Numbered from the stretch's first letter, positions 15,975 through 25,775 are shown. The stretch is DNA of 42,220 nucleotides from an uncultured Lachnospiraceae bacterium (GCA_949840465.1 CATKXE010000022.1:1-42220); one strand, 5' to 3'. Program-made: numbers and translations. Notes: generated from the letters alone by a model not told the origin.

Positions 15975-16487
15975 TTACAATACCAGAGACGGTGCGGAAT
16001 ATACGCGTGTCCCCAGTTCGTTGTCAAGCATATACAGGCTCTTCGGGTCGTCTCCGAAGAGCTCATACTTTTTCAAAAGGGTCTCCGCATTATTCTCTTC
16101 CTCACCCTGTTCTTTTACGAACCAGTCAAGAAACTGCATGGTGCGGAAATCCTTTACAGAATGTGCCGCTTCATAGATTGTATGTATCAGGCCGGTTACG
16201 AACTGCTCATGCTTCAGGCCGGCAAGCAGGACGGATTTATGGCTTGTGATTTCAACGTTGGGCTTGTCGATGGCTTCCAATACCGCTTTTTCCCCGTTGT
16301 TCTGCATATACTTAAGGATCAGCATTGCATGGTCGCGCTCTTCCTCTGCCTGAATCTTGTACCAGTTGCCGAAGCCGTCAAGTCCTTCATCATAATAATA
16401 ATTTGAGAAATCAAGATACAGATATGCGGAATACAGCTCCTTGTTTATCTGCTGGTTTAATAATCCGGCAATGTTCTCGTCTAACAT
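15975..16487 (-). CDS. ftnA: ferritin, FtnA type
   Basis: A 170-residue iron-storage protein of the bacterial non-heme ferritin family, forming a 24-subunit cage that oxidises Fe(II). Ferroxidase ligands are visible: E17 (NKELYSAY), E50 and H53 (EEERDHA), and further acidic residues near 94 and 126-130 (VKEQGEEE). Length is normal for the family. AAGGAGGAAAT precedes ATG. A clear promoter lies upstream on the minus strand. The gene stands alone, convergent with amrS. It protects against iron overload and oxidative damage. Confidence 0.93.
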   Translation of the reverse strand: MLDENIAGLLNQQINKELYSAYLYLDFSNYYYDEGLDGFGNWYKIQAEEERDHAMLILKYMQNNGEKAVLEAIDKPNVEITSHKSVLLAGLKHEQFVTGLIHTIYEAAHSVKDFRTMQFLDWFVKEQGEEENNAETLLKKYELFGDDPKSLYMLDNELGTRVYSAPSLVL

Positions 16488-16536
16488 GTTTCATTTCCTC
16501 CTTTTTCCATTTGGGAATAGATTCTGCCCGCAGCCT

Positions 16537-16565
16537 ATTATACACGTTTGATTCTGTCCTGTAAA
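16537..16565 (-). promoter_or_regulatory. ferritin promoter
   Basis: Reading the minus strand: TTTACA (16560-16565), 17 bp, perfect TATAAT (16537-16542), about 50 bp before the ATG. No obvious Fur or PerR palindrome is recognised. Confidence 0.7.
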
Positions 16566-16726
16566 TATGCTTTCATCCATGCTGCAATCCTTTTGAGGGG
16601 AAAGGTTACCGTTCGATTGGCCGGATGCCTTGCAGCGGGGTGCAGGGCGCTGTAAACAATAACGGAAAAAGGCGCGTCCATGTAGTTCAAGGACTCAAAC
16701 CGTTTGTGCAATGGAGGGAAAAAGTC
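16566..16726. other. intergenic, nothing recognised
   Basis: Spacer between the divergent ferritin and MarR promoters. It has no ORF with a ribosome site and no strong hairpin. Confidence 0.4.
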
Positions 16727-16817
16727 TTGACAAATATTTTAGAAGTGGTAAAATATGTTTTACAACCAAATTGTTTTTATATAAAACAATTTATAAAGAA
16801 AACAATCAGTGTTTAAA
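16727..16817 (+). promoter_or_regulatory. promoter and operators of the MarR-ABC operon
   Basis: Consensus TTGACA (16727-16732), 16 bp, TAAAAT (16749-16754) with extended -10 TG. Just downstream is a perfect palindrome: AAATTGTTTT (16768-16777) and AAAACAATTT (16783-16792) around five bases. Further AAAACA copies and GTTTAAAAC follow to about 16817. The position over the transcript start fits repression by the MarR protein encoded next. Confidence 0.75.
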
Positions 16818-16900
16818 ACAGTTTCAGTGAAAAACATTTATCGGATCGTACTCATAGTATCCGAACGAGACGGCTGTACTGCCAAAAAAGAGGTGAGCAG

Positions 16901-17359
16901 ATGAAAGATGAGACACAGATCAATAACCAGGCGGGAGTTGAAATCCACCGGACAGAACATATGATGTCCCGGAAGCTGGAGGCAAAGGTCAGGGAGCAGG
17001 GGATTGACGAAGTGACCCTGACGCATGGATGGATCATCCGGTTTTTGTATGAGAACAGGGACAGGGACATTTACCAGAAGGATATTGAAAAATATTTTCT
17101 GGTGGGCAGGTCCACGGTGACGAACAGCATCAAGCTTATGGAGAAAAGGGGAGTGGTCCGCCGGGAATTTGTGGAGTGTGACGCCAGGCTGAAAAAGGTG
17201 ATTTTGACGGAAAAAGGGATGCAGGCCCACGAGACCATCGAGGCGGTGATCGAAGGGCTCAACGCCAGTATTTTAGATGGGATTGAGGAAGAGGATGCGA
17301 AGGTTTTCCTGAAAGTGATACGGAAGATTCGAGAAAATGTTGAAAAACAGGACTTTTAA
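16901..17359 (+). CDS. MarR-family transcriptional regulator
   Basis: A 152-residue dimeric winged-helix repressor. The recognition region is QKDIEKYFLVGRSTVTNSIK (about 58-77), followed by the wing (VVRREFVECDARLKKVILTEKG). Family members bind palindromes and release on binding phenolic or other small ligands. It is the first gene before two ABC exporter genes (15-bp gap) and sits behind palindromic AT-rich operators, so it probably represses the exporter until a toxic substrate appears. AGAGGTGAG precedes ATG. Confidence 0.9.
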   Translation: MKDETQINNQAGVEIHRTEHMMSRKLEAKVREQGIDEVTLTHGWIIRFLYENRDRDIYQKDIEKYFLVGRSTVTNSIKLMEKRGVVRREFVECDARLKKVILTEKGMQAHETIEAVIEGLNASILDGIEEEDAKVFLKVIRKIRENVEKQDF

Positions 17360-17374
17360 GAGAGGAGGAGTCCC

Positions 17375-19198
17375 ATGATCAGGACTTTATTGAAAGAGGT
17401 TAAAGAGTACAAAAAAGCCTCCATTGCGACGCCCCTGTTCATGATCCTGGAGGTTTTGATGGAGACGGTGATCCCGTTTTTAATGGCCTCCATCATTGAC
17501 GACGGGGTCAACGCAGGGGATATGGGGCATATTTACAGAGTAGGGGGGCTGATGGTCGCGGCGGCGGCTGTCGGCCTGTTTGCCGGGATGGCGGGAGGAC
17601 GCTACGGGGCGAAGGCCTCCGCCGGCTTTGCAAAGAATCTGCGGGAATCCATGTTCAACCATATCCAGACATTTTCGTTTGCAAATATTGATAAATTCAG
17701 TACTGCCGGGCTGGTGACCCGTCTGACCACAGACGTGACCAACCTGCAGAATGCCTACCAGATGATTTTGAGGATGTTTACCAGGGCCCCTGCCAGCATG
17801 CTCTGCGCCATGATCATGGCATTCCGCATCAATGCGAGGCTTTCGCGCATCTATCTGGTGGCGGTCATTCTTCTGGGCGTGGCGCTGTTTTTCATCATCC
17901 GCCATGCCACCGGATTTTTCGAACAGGCATTTCCAAAGTACGACGACCTGAATGCGTCCGTCCAGGAAAATGTCTCTGCGGTCCGAGTGGTAAAAGCATA
18001 TGTAAGGGAAGAGCAGGAGACGGGTAAATTTCAGAAGGCCAGCCAGAATATTTACAATATTTTTGTGAAGGCAGAATGCAATGTCATTTTCAATGCGCCG
18101 CTGATGATGTTCACGGTGTATACCTGCATTATTTTGATCAGCTGGTTCGGGGCGAAGATGATCGTAGGCTCCACCCTCACCACAGGGGAATTGATGAGCC
18201 TGCTTGCGTACTGTATGAATATTTTGATGAGCCTGATGATGCTTTCCATGGTCTTTGTCATGATTTCCATGAGCATGGCAAGCATCCGCCGTATTTCCGA
18301 GGTGCTGAATGAAAAAAGCGATCTGGAAAATCCGCCGCGGCCTGTCTATGAGGTAAAGGACGGAAGCATTACATTCCGCAGTGTGGATTTTGCATATAAA
18401 AAAGACAGCGCGGAGCCGGTTCTCAAAGACGTTAATCTGGACATCCGTTCCGGTGAGACGGTCGGGATCATCGGAGGCACCGGAAGCGCCAAGACCAGTC
18501 TGGTCAATCTGGTCAGCCGCCTGTATGACGTGACGGGCGGGGAAGTGCTGGTGGGAGGAAGAAATGTCAAAGAATATGACATGGAAGCCCTGCGTAACCA
18601 GGTATCGGTGGTACTGCAGAATAACGTACTGTTTTCCGGCAGTATTTTGGAAAACCTCCGGTGGGGCAATGCAGAAGCGACGGATGAGGAGTGCATGGAA
18701 GCCTGCCGTTTAGCCTGCGCGGACGAATTTATCCAGAGATTCCCGGACAAATACCAGACCCATATCGAGCAGGGCGGGAACAATGTATCCGGCGGACAGA
18801 AGCAAAGGCTCTGTATCGCCCGCGCGCTTCTTAAAAAGCCGAAGATCTTGATTTTGGACGACAGCACCAGCGCGGTGGATACGGCAACGGACGGAAAAAT
18901 CCGGCGGGCGTTCAGGGAAGAGATCCCGGATACTACCAAGCTGATTATTGCACAGAGGATATCCAGCGTGCAGGATGCAGACCGCATTATCGTGATGGAG
19001 GAGGGCCGGATCGACGGCTTCGGAACCCATGAGGAACTGCTTGCCGGTAATGAGATCTACCGTGAGGTCTATGAATCCCAGACTCAGGGCGGCGGAGATT
19101 TTGATGAAAAGGGCAGGGCGGATCTTCCTGAAACCAGGCAGGTTGCCCCTGCAAAAAAAGAAAGCGGAGAATCCGCAGGAAAGGGAGGTGAGTCCTGA
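17375..19198 (+). CDS. heterodimeric ABC exporter, subunit 1 (degenerate site)
   Basis: A 607-residue half-transporter: six membrane helices (about 1-310), then an ATPase domain (about 335-570). Walker A is GGTGSAKTS with K373, carrying Ala where Gly is usual; the signature is VSGGQKQR; Walker B ends D495-D496 (LILDDSTSAVD), with Asp replacing the catalytic Glu. This is the degenerate-site subunit of BmrC/TM287-type heterodimers. Its stop overlaps the next start (TGATG), so equal translation is likely. GAGGAGG precedes ATG. The probable role is drug or lipid-like export under MarR control; the substrate is unknown. Confidence 0.9.
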   Translation: MIRTLLKEVKEYKKASIATPLFMILEVLMETVIPFLMASIIDDGVNAGDMGHIYRVGGLMVAAAAVGLFAGMAGGRYGAKASAGFAKNLRESMFNHIQTFSFANIDKFSTAGLVTRLTTDVTNLQNAYQMILRMFTRAPASMLCAMIMAFRINARLSRIYLVAVILLGVALFFIIRHATGFFEQAFPKYDDLNASVQENVSAVRVVKAYVREEQETGKFQKASQNIYNIFVKAECNVIFNAPLMMFTVYTCIILISWFGAKMIVGSTLTTGELMSLLAYCMNILMSLMMLSMVFVMISMSMASIRRISEVLNEKSDLENPPRPVYEVKDGSITFRSVDFAYKKDSAEPVLKDVNLDIRSGETVGIIGGTGSAKTSLVNLVSRLYDVTGGEVLVGGRNVKEYDMEALRNQVSVVLQNNVLFSGSILENLRWGNAEATDEECMEACRLACADEFIQRFPDKYQTHIEQGGNNVSGGQKQRLCIARALLKKPKILILDDSTSAVDTATDGKIRRAFREEIPDTTKLIIAQRISSVQDADRIIVMEEGRIDGFGTHEELLAGNEIYREVYESQTQGGGDFDEKGRADLPETRQVAPAKKESGESAGKGGES

Positions 19199-21102
19199 TG
19201 CCGGGACCAATGAATAAAGGGCCGAGGGGGATGAAGCCCCAGGTAAAGAATCCGGGGAAACTGCTTGTCAGGCTCATGAATTATGTATTCCGTGACTACA
19301 GGATCCACTGTATCCTGGTATTTATATTTATTTTTCTGGGAGTCATCGCAAATGTACAGGGAACCATGTTTACAAAGAACCTGATCGACGATTATATAAC
19401 ACCGTTTTTGCTGACAGACTCGCCGGATTTCTCTCCGCTGGCGCATGCCATCGGCAGGGTGGCGGTATTCTATGCGGTGGGCATTCTCTCGACCTATGCG
19501 TACAACCGGATTATGGTGACTGTCACGCAGGGAACCCTGCGCAACATGCGCAACGAATTATTTGCACATATGCTGAAGCTTCCGATTAAATATTTTGACA
19601 CCCATGCCCACGGCGATATTATGTCAGTCTACACCAACGACATTGACACGCTGCGCCAGATGATCAGCCAGAGCATCCCGCAGATCATCAACAGCGCATT
19701 TACGATCGTCAGCGTATTTGTCAGCATGGTCATTTTAAATATCCCGCTGACGGCCATCACGCTGGCCATGGTGGCGGTGATGCTCTTCTGTTCCCGGAAG
19801 TCGGCCGCAAACAGTGGAAAATATTTTTTGGAGCAGCAGAGGAATCTGGGCGCGGTGAACGGATACATCGAGGAAATGATGAACGGGCAGAAGGTGGTCA
19901 AGGTGTTCTGCCATGAGGAGGAAAGCAAAAAAGAGTTCAGGGAGCTCAACGACAAGCTGTTTGTGAGCGCAGACCGGGCAAATACATTTGCAAACTTCTT
20001 AGGACCGATCAACGCCCAGCTGGGAAATATCAGCTATGTGATCTGCGCTATGGCAGGAGGAATTCTGGCCATTCATCAGGTGGGCGGGTTCACTCTGGGC
20101 GCTTTGGCAAGCTTCCTGACATTTAATAAAAGCTTCAGCATGCCCATCAATCAGGTCAGCCAGCAGCTCAACGCCATTGTTATGGCAATGGCAGGGGCGG
20201 AGAGGATCTTCCGGCTGATGGACGAACAGGAGGAGACAGACGCAGGTTATGTGACGCTGGTTCATGTGACGGAAGAAAACGGGGAACTCAGAGAAAGTCA
20301 GGAACGCACCGGCCGGTGGGCGTGGAAGCATGTACATCAGGCGGACAAATCTGTGGATTACGTAGAGCTTACGGGAAATGTGGTGTTCGACGGCGTGGAC
20401 TTTGGCTATCATGACGACAAGATTGTACTCCATGATGTGAAGCTGTTCGCAGAACCCGGGCAGAAGATTGCATTTGTGGGTTCCACAGGGGCAGGCAAGA
20501 CAACGATCACCAACCTGATCAACCGGTTTTATGATATTCAGGACGGCAAGATCCGTTATGACGGTATCAATGTCAATAAGATCAAAAAGGCCGACCTGCG
20601 CCGATCGCTTGGAATCGTGCTGCAGGATACCCATTTATTTACCGGGACGGTGAAAGAAAATATCCGGTTCGGCAAGCTGGACGCCACGGACGAGGAGATT
20701 GTGGCAGCGGCGAAGCTTGCCAATGCAGACGGGTTTATCCGAAGGCTCCCCAAAGGATATGACACCATGCTCACCGGGGACGGAGCCAACTTAAGCCAGG
20801 GCCAGAGACAGCTTCTTGCCATTGCCAGGGCCGCGGTAGCAGATCCGCCGGTACTGATCCTGGACGAGGCTACCAGTTCCATTGATACCAGGACGGAACG
20901 GATTATTCAGGAAGGAATGGATCGCCTGATGAGCGGGCGGACCACGTTTGTCATTGCCCACAGGCTGTCCACGGTACGCAACTCCGACTGTATCATGGTT
21001 CTGGAGCAGGGGCGTATCATCGAGCGCGGGACCCACGACCAGCTTATTGAAGAGCAGGGGAAATATTACCAGTTGTATACGGGGAACGCGATTTCGGCGT
21101 AA
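19198..21102 (+). CDS. heterodimeric ABC exporter, subunit 2 (catalytic site)
   Basis: A 634-residue half-transporter partner. Six membrane helices lie in about 35-330; the ATPase domain is about 390-630. Walker A GSTGAGKTT (K434) and Walker B LILDEATSS (catalytic E557) are canonical, while the signature LSQGQRQ replaces the usual LSGGQ. A charged linker of about 50 residues between membrane and ATPase parts (about 350-395) is typical of this subunit class. It is translationally coupled to subunit 1 by a one-base overlap. Together they form one exporter with one active and one degenerate ATP site. Confidence 0.9.
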   Translation: MPGPMNKGPRGMKPQVKNPGKLLVRLMNYVFRDYRIHCILVFIFIFLGVIANVQGTMFTKNLIDDYITPFLLTDSPDFSPLAHAIGRVAVFYAVGILSTYAYNRIMVTVTQGTLRNMRNELFAHMLKLPIKYFDTHAHGDIMSVYTNDIDTLRQMISQSIPQIINSAFTIVSVFVSMVILNIPLTAITLAMVAVMLFCSRKSAANSGKYFLEQQRNLGAVNGYIEEMMNGQKVVKVFCHEEESKKEFRELNDKLFVSADRANTFANFLGPINAQLGNISYVICAMAGGILAIHQVGGFTLGALASFLTFNKSFSMPINQVSQQLNAIVMAMAGAERIFRLMDEQEETDAGYVTLVHVTEENGELRESQERTGRWAWKHVHQADKSVDYVELTGNVVFDGVDFGYHDDKIVLHDVKLFAEPGQKIAFVGSTGAGKTTITNLINRFYDIQDGKIRYDGINVNKIKKADLRRSLGIVLQDTHLFTGTVKENIRFGKLDATDEEIVAAAKLANADGFIRRLPKGYDTMLTGDGANLSQGQRQLLAIARAAVADPPVLILDEATSSIDTRTERIIQEGMDRLMSGRTTFVIAHRLSTVRNSDCIMVLEQGRIIERGTHDQLIEEQGKYYQLYTGNAISA

Positions 21103-21153
21103 GGATGAGAAACTACATAAAGAACGGAAAGGAAAGAACCTGTGCAGTTTGCC

Positions 21154-21177
21154 GGACCCTGCAAAAAGGTCCCTCTT
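21154..21177 (+). terminator. weak terminator after the ABC operon
   Basis: Short stem GGACC (21154-21158) and GGTCC (21168-21172), then CTCTTTTT. Confidence 0.5.
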
Positions 21178-21194
21178 TTTCGCAATTTAAGTTC

Positions 21195-21223
21195 TTACTA
21201 TTTCCCGGTCTTCTCCCTATAAT
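21195..21223 (+). promoter_or_regulatory. rhaD promoter
   Basis: Weak -35 TTACTA (21195-21200), 17 bp, perfect TATAAT (21218-21223). A TGTTTGTAAACA palindrome lies between it and the ribosome site (near 21257). Confidence 0.5.
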
Positions 21224-21301
21224 ATATGTATAGAACAGAGAAAACGAATGAAGACTGTTTGTAAACAACGTCGTATATTTTCAAATTAAGGGAGGAACAG
21301 C

Positions 21302-22129
21302 ATGAGAATTTTAGAGTCAAGATTTGTGCAGGGATTTATCAAGATGGCGGATGACGGTTTCCATCAGGGATGGCATGAGAGGAACGGCGGCAATTTAAGC
21401 TACCGCCTGAAACCGGAAGAGGTGGAGATGATCCGTCCCCGCCTGAATTCACCGGGGGAATGGGAGCCCATCGGGACCGAGGTGCCGGGCCTTGGAGGGG
21501 AATTTTTTCTGGTCACCGGAAGCGGAAAGTATTTCCGAAATATCGTAGAGGATCCGGAAGTTTGCCTGGCGATTATTGAACTGGATACGACAGGCGTAAA
21601 TTACCGTATCCGCTGGGGATTGGTGGAGGGAGGAAGGCCTACCAGCGAGCTGCCCACCCATCTGATGAACCATGAGGTGAAGAAGAAACTGACGGACGGG
21701 AAGCACCGCGTGATCTACCACGCGCACACCACCAACATTATTGCACTGACCTTTGTGCTTCCGCTGGAGGACAGGGTATTTACAAGGGAGCTTTGGGAAA
21801 TGGCGACGGAGTGCCCGGTGGTGTTTCCGGACGGCGTCGGGGTCATCGGCTGGATGGTGCCCGGGGGAAGAGAGATTGCCGTGAAGACGGCGGAACTGAT
21901 GAAAAAGTATGATGTGGTTATCTGGGCGCATCATGGGATGTTCTGCTCCGGGGAGGACTTTGACCTGACTTTCGGCCTGCTCCACACGGTAGAGAAGTCT
22001 GCGGAGATTCTGGTGAAGATGCTGTCCATGTCCCCGAACAAACTGCAGACGATTACGCCGGACAATTTCCGTGATCTTGCAAAAGATTTCAAAGTGACTT
22101 TGCCGGAAGAATTCCTGTTTGAAAAGTAA
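21302..22129 (+). CDS. rhaD: L-rhamnulose-1-phosphate aldolase
   Basis: A 275-residue class II zinc aldolase that cleaves L-rhamnulose 1-phosphate to dihydroxyacetone phosphate and L-lactaldehyde. It matches the E. coli enzyme closely as I recall it, including length, WHERNGGNLSYR, VTGSGKYFRN and VVFPDGVGV. Zinc ligands are H140, H142 (YHAHTTN) and H211 (AHHGMF); the catalytic acid is E116 (TSELPTH). GGGAGGAAC precedes ATG. No rhaA, rhaB or rhamnose transporter is adjacent, so the rest of the pathway lies elsewhere or the enzyme serves another deoxy-sugar phosphate. It has its own promoter and terminator. Confidence 0.9.
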   Translation: MRILESRFVQGFIKMADDGFHQGWHERNGGNLSYRLKPEEVEMIRPRLNSPGEWEPIGTEVPGLGGEFFLVTGSGKYFRNIVEDPEVCLAIIELDTTGVNYRIRWGLVEGGRPTSELPTHLMNHEVKKKLTDGKHRVIYHAHTTNIIALTFVLPLEDRVFTRELWEMATECPVVFPDGVGVIGWMVPGGREIAVKTAELMKKYDVVIWAHHGMFCSGEDFDLTFGLLHTVEKSAEILVKMLSMSPNKLQTITPDNFRDLAKDFKVTLPEEFLFEK

Positions 22130-22146
22130 AAAGTACTGATAGGGGA

Positions 22147-22174
22147 AAGCTCTGCGAAAGCAGGGCTTTTTTTT
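22147..22174 (+). terminator. rhaD terminator
   Basis: Nine-bp stem AAGCTCTGC / GCAGGGCTT with GAAA tetraloop, then eight T's. Confidence 0.9.
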
Positions 22175-22278
22175 GCAAAAAAAACTGGTAAATTCATTTT
22201 AGGTATTTTCAACTCCTGTATTTTAGTTTATTATAGAGTCAGTGTATTCTGCAATACTTTCTGGGGAGGTATTTTTCG

Positions 22279-25200
22279 ATGAATGGAAAAAGAAGGTCAC
22301 TGAAGAACATTCTCTATGTTGTCGTGTTGATGATTGCTATTGTGATTTTGTTCCAATGGTATACCGGGCAGAACAGCAAGCGTATTGAAGCGCAGAACCT
22401 GAATTATGCAGCAGATTCCTCGAAGCAGACGGCGAATTATATCGAGCAGGAGCTGATTAACGCGCAGAGCCGTATTGCAACCTACGCCTATTTTCTGGGG
22501 GAAGGGCTTACGGAGGATGAGATCGACGCGAACGCTTTGGAGGAAATGGCCGAAAGTTCTTTGTTTGACTTTTTTACATATGTTAATTCTGATGGGATGA
22601 GCCTGTTTTCAGACGGACGTCTTTCCGATACGTCGGATGCCGAGTTCTATATTAACGGCATTCAGGGGCAGACAGGGGTCATGGTGGAGTTCGGCACTAC
22701 TTTCACGGAAGACACGGTCATGAGTTTTTATGCGCCGGTCTACAGCAAAGGGGAGATTATCGGCGTGCTCCGGGGCGTATATTCTGCGGAGACCTACCTG
22801 CAGAGCCTGCTGGCCACCACGTATTTTGGGGAAGATGTGGATGTATTCCTGTGCCAGCAGGACGGCACGAAGATTGCCAGCTCCAATAATTATGAACACA
22901 ACGGAGACCTGCTGGACTCCATGCTGGAGGCGGGGCAGATCGATGAAGCCACGTATTCAGAGGCGAGGAATATCTTTGAAAACGGCGGGGAAGGCGCTTT
23001 TCTGTGCAGCTCCGCGAGCAAAACGGACAATATCTGCGTAATCAACCTGCCCAAGAGCGGGTATGTGCTTGTACAGGTATTCCCGGAAAATATTACACGG
23101 GGAATGGTGGACAATGCGAACCGTACAGGGATCATACTGGAAACCATGCTGATCGGGCTGTTTGTCATCTATATCATCGCCATGCTGGCGGATGCAGGCA
23201 AGGAGAAAAAGCTGCTGGAAAAAGAAAACAGGGAGATGGGCTATGTCATAGACGGAGTCAACAAATTGTTTGCACGTTTTGTCATGGCGGATTTTGAAGA
23301 AGACAGGTATCAGTATCTGTCAGGAACCCGTCCGGAGCGGGACGATTTTCCGCTGGAAGGCAGATACCCGGATTTTGCAGATTATCTCTGCTCCTTTCTG
23401 GTAGACGAAGAGAAGGAGCAGATGCGGGAGCATCTGGAAAAAGATGCGATTATCAAAGAACTGGGAGAAACAGCCACGGATGTGCGCTTTGAGAGCAGGG
23501 TGCTCAGAGACGGCAGGATAGAATGGGAACACATGAACGTGATCTGTCTGGAGAGGAAGGAAGGCAGGGCTTGTAAGGTTCTCGTCATCCGTCAGAATAC
23601 CACGGAGGTCAAGGAAAAGGAACTGCGCATTCAGGCAGAGATTTCCCTGGCCAACCGGAAAGAACGGCAGTACCGTATCGCGATTACTTCCAATGCCATC
23701 AGCACCTATGATTTCAACCTGACCAAGGACCTGATCGAGCAGGATATTGTGCGGGTGACCGACGACAAGATCATCTCCCTGCTTGACCGGGTAGGCATGC
23801 AGGCGCCGTGTAAGACTTCGGAGTGGTTTGAACGGTGTAAGGAGTATGTGGCGGCGGAGTCCATGGAAGATTACTGCGCGGCGGTCAATCTGGATTATCT
23901 CAAAGAGTGCTTCATGCGGGGCGAGACAGAAGTGGACGTGGAATACTGGAGCGAGTATTCCGGAGGCAATAAGATGTGCGTCCGCCAGTCATTTATCATG
24001 ACATGGGACGACGACACCGGGGATATTATGGTCATGGTAGTGACGAAAGAAATCACAGGCCAGGTGAAGAAGCAGAGGGAGCAGACACAGGCTCTGCAGG
24101 ATGCTTTGATGCAGGCGCAGCATGCCAACAATGCGAAGACCACCTTCCTTTCCAATATGTCCCATGATATCCGTACGCCGATGAACGCAATCATCGGGTT
24201 TGCAACGATCGCGGTGAGCCATATTGATAACAAGGAACAGGTGAGGGACTGCCTTCAGAAGGTGCTTTCGTCAAGCAACCATCTGTTGAGCCTCATCAAT
24301 GATATTCTGGATATGAGCAGGATTGAGAGCGGAAAGGTACAGATTAAAGAGCAGGAGTGCAATATTTCCGAAATGATGCACAATCTGGTCAACATCATCC
24401 AGCCCCAGGTGAAGGCGAAACAGCTTCAACTGTTCATTGATACTTTTGAGATCGTCAATGAAGATGTGATCGCTGATGCCCTGAAAATGAACCAGGTGTT
24501 CATCAACCTGCTGAGCAACGCGGTGAAATATACGCCGGCCGGGGGCGTGATCAGCTTCCGTATTATGCAGAAGACTACGTTCCGGCATGGGTACGGCGAC
24601 TATACATTTATCGTAAAAGACAATGGCATCGGCATGACGCAGGAATTTGTGAAGCATATCTTTGAACCGTTTGAGCGTGAGGCGAGCACCACGAAGACAG
24701 GCATCCAGGGTACCGGGCTTGGCATGGCGATTACGAAGAATATTGTGGAAATGATGAACGGTACGATTGAGGTGAAGAGCGAACGGGGCAAGGGAAGTGA
24801 ATTTAAGGTAGAGCTTTCCCTGAAGCTGCAGGACGTGGAGAAAAATGCACAGCAGATACAGGAACTGAACGGGCTGCGTTCTCTGGTGGTGGATGACGAC
24901 TTTAATACCTGTGACAGCGTCAGCAAAATGTTAAAGCAGATCGGCATGCGTTCTGAATGGACCACTTCAGGGCGTGAAGCGGCATACCGCGCGAAGGTTG
25001 CCTACGAAGAGGGCGATTCCTACCATACGTACATTATTGACTGGCAGATGCCGGAGACCAGCGGAATCGAGACGGCGAGAAGAATCCGTGCCTCGGTGGG
25101 CGACGAGGCTCCGATCATCATTCTGACCGCCTATGACTGGACGGACATTGAAGAGGAAGCAAAGGAAGCAGGGGTTACGGCATTCTGTGCAAAACCGTTG

Positions 25201-25671
25201 TTTATGTCAGACCTGAAGTCCGCCCTGCTTGCGGCAAATAATCTGGTTGATAAGGAAGAAGTTACGGCTACATGGACTCAGGCTGATTTTGACGGGAAGA
25301 GGATCCTGCTTGTGGAGGACAATGAGCTGAACCGTGAGATTGCGGAAGAGATCCTTGAGGAGACAGGATTTATTGTAGAATCGGCGCCGGACGGGACGGA
25401 TGCGGTGGAGATGATGAAAAAGGCGGAGGAATACTACTATGATGCGGTTCTGATGGATGTGCAGATGCCGATCATGGACGGCTATGAAGCCACCAGGACG
25501 ATCCGGGCGATGCAGCGTAAGGATGTGAAGGATCTGCCCATTATCGCCATGACGGCCAACGCCATGGATGAGGACAAGGAGGCGGCGCTGAAGAACGGAA
25601 TGAGCGCGCATATCGCAAAACCGATTGATGTAGATTTATTTATTTCTATATTGAGGCAGTTCCTCGGATAG
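22279..25671 (+). CDS. hybrid sensor histidine kinase with two receiver domains
   Basis: A 1130-residue membrane sensor. A membrane helix (about 10-28), an extracytoplasmic Cache-like sensor (about 30-280) and a second helix (about 283-303) are followed by PAS-like segments (about 315-600), HisKA with phospho-acceptor H629 (FLSNMSHDIRTPMNA), and HATPase (N-box NQVFINLLSNAVKY, G-box near 815). Receiver 1 has D921 (IIDWQMPET) and receiver 2 has D1060 (LMDVQMPIMDG). A multistep relay His-Asp is expected, but no HPt domain or DNA-binding output is fused and no regulator gene is adjacent, so output partners are elsewhere. GGGGAGG precedes ATG. The signal is unknown; the LacI-type gene lies 104 bp downstream. 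Confidence 0.92.
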   Translation: MNGKRRSLKNILYVVVLMIAIVILFQWYTGQNSKRIEAQNLNYAADSSKQTANYIEQELINAQSRIATYAYFLGEGLTEDEIDANALEEMAESSLFDFFTYVNSDGMSLFSDGRLSDTSDAEFYINGIQGQTGVMVEFGTTFTEDTVMSFYAPVYSKGEIIGVLRGVYSAETYLQSLLATTYFGEDVDVFLCQQDGTKIASSNNYEHNGDLLDSMLEAGQIDEATYSEARNIFENGGEGAFLCSSASKTDNICVINLPKSGYVLVQVFPENITRGMVDNANRTGIILETMLIGLFVIYIIAMLADAGKEKKLLEKENREMGYVIDGVNKLFARFVMADFEEDRYQYLSGTRPERDDFPLEGRYPDFADYLCSFLVDEEKEQMREHLEKDAIIKELGETATDVRFESRVLRDGRIEWEHMNVICLERKEGRACKVLVIRQNTTEVKEKELRIQAEISLANRKERQYRIAITSNAISTYDFNLTKDLIEQDIVRVTDDKIISLLDRVGMQAPCKTSEWFERCKEYVAAESMEDYCAAVNLDYLKECFMRGETEVDVEYWSEYSGGNKMCVRQSFIMTWDDDTGDIMVMVVTKEITGQVKKQREQTQALQDALMQAQHANNAKTTFLSNMSHDIRTPMNAIIGFATIAVSHIDNKEQVRDCLQKVLSSSNHLLSLINDILDMSRIESGKVQIKEQECNISEMMHNLVNIIQPQVKAKQLQLFIDTFEIVNEDVIADALKMNQVFINLLSNAVKYTPAGGVISFRIMQKTTFRHGYGDYTFIVKDNGIGMTQEFVKHIFEPFEREASTTKTGIQGTGLGMAITKNIVEMMNGTIEVKSERGKGSEFKVELSLKLQDVEKNAQQIQELNGLRSLVVDDDFNTCDSVSKMLKQIGMRSEWTTSGREAAYRAKVAYEEGDSYHTYIIDWQMPETSGIETARRIRASVGDEAPIIILTAYDWTDIEEEAKEAGVTAFCAKPLFMSDLKSALLAANNLVDKEEVTATWTQADFDGKRILLVEDNELNREIAEEILEETGFIVESAPDGTDAVEMMKKAEEYYYDAVLMDVQMPIMDGYEATRTIRAMQRKDVKDLPIIAMTANAMDEDKEAALKNGMSAHIAKPIDVDLFISILRQFLG

Positions 25672-25775
25672 GACAGGACCTGTTTTCAGAAACACGCCGA
25701 CGCAGAGCCGGCTGTTCATTACGCAATGCAGTACCGGTCTGTGCCAGGGCGCGGCAGGAAAAGGATGTATGGGAA

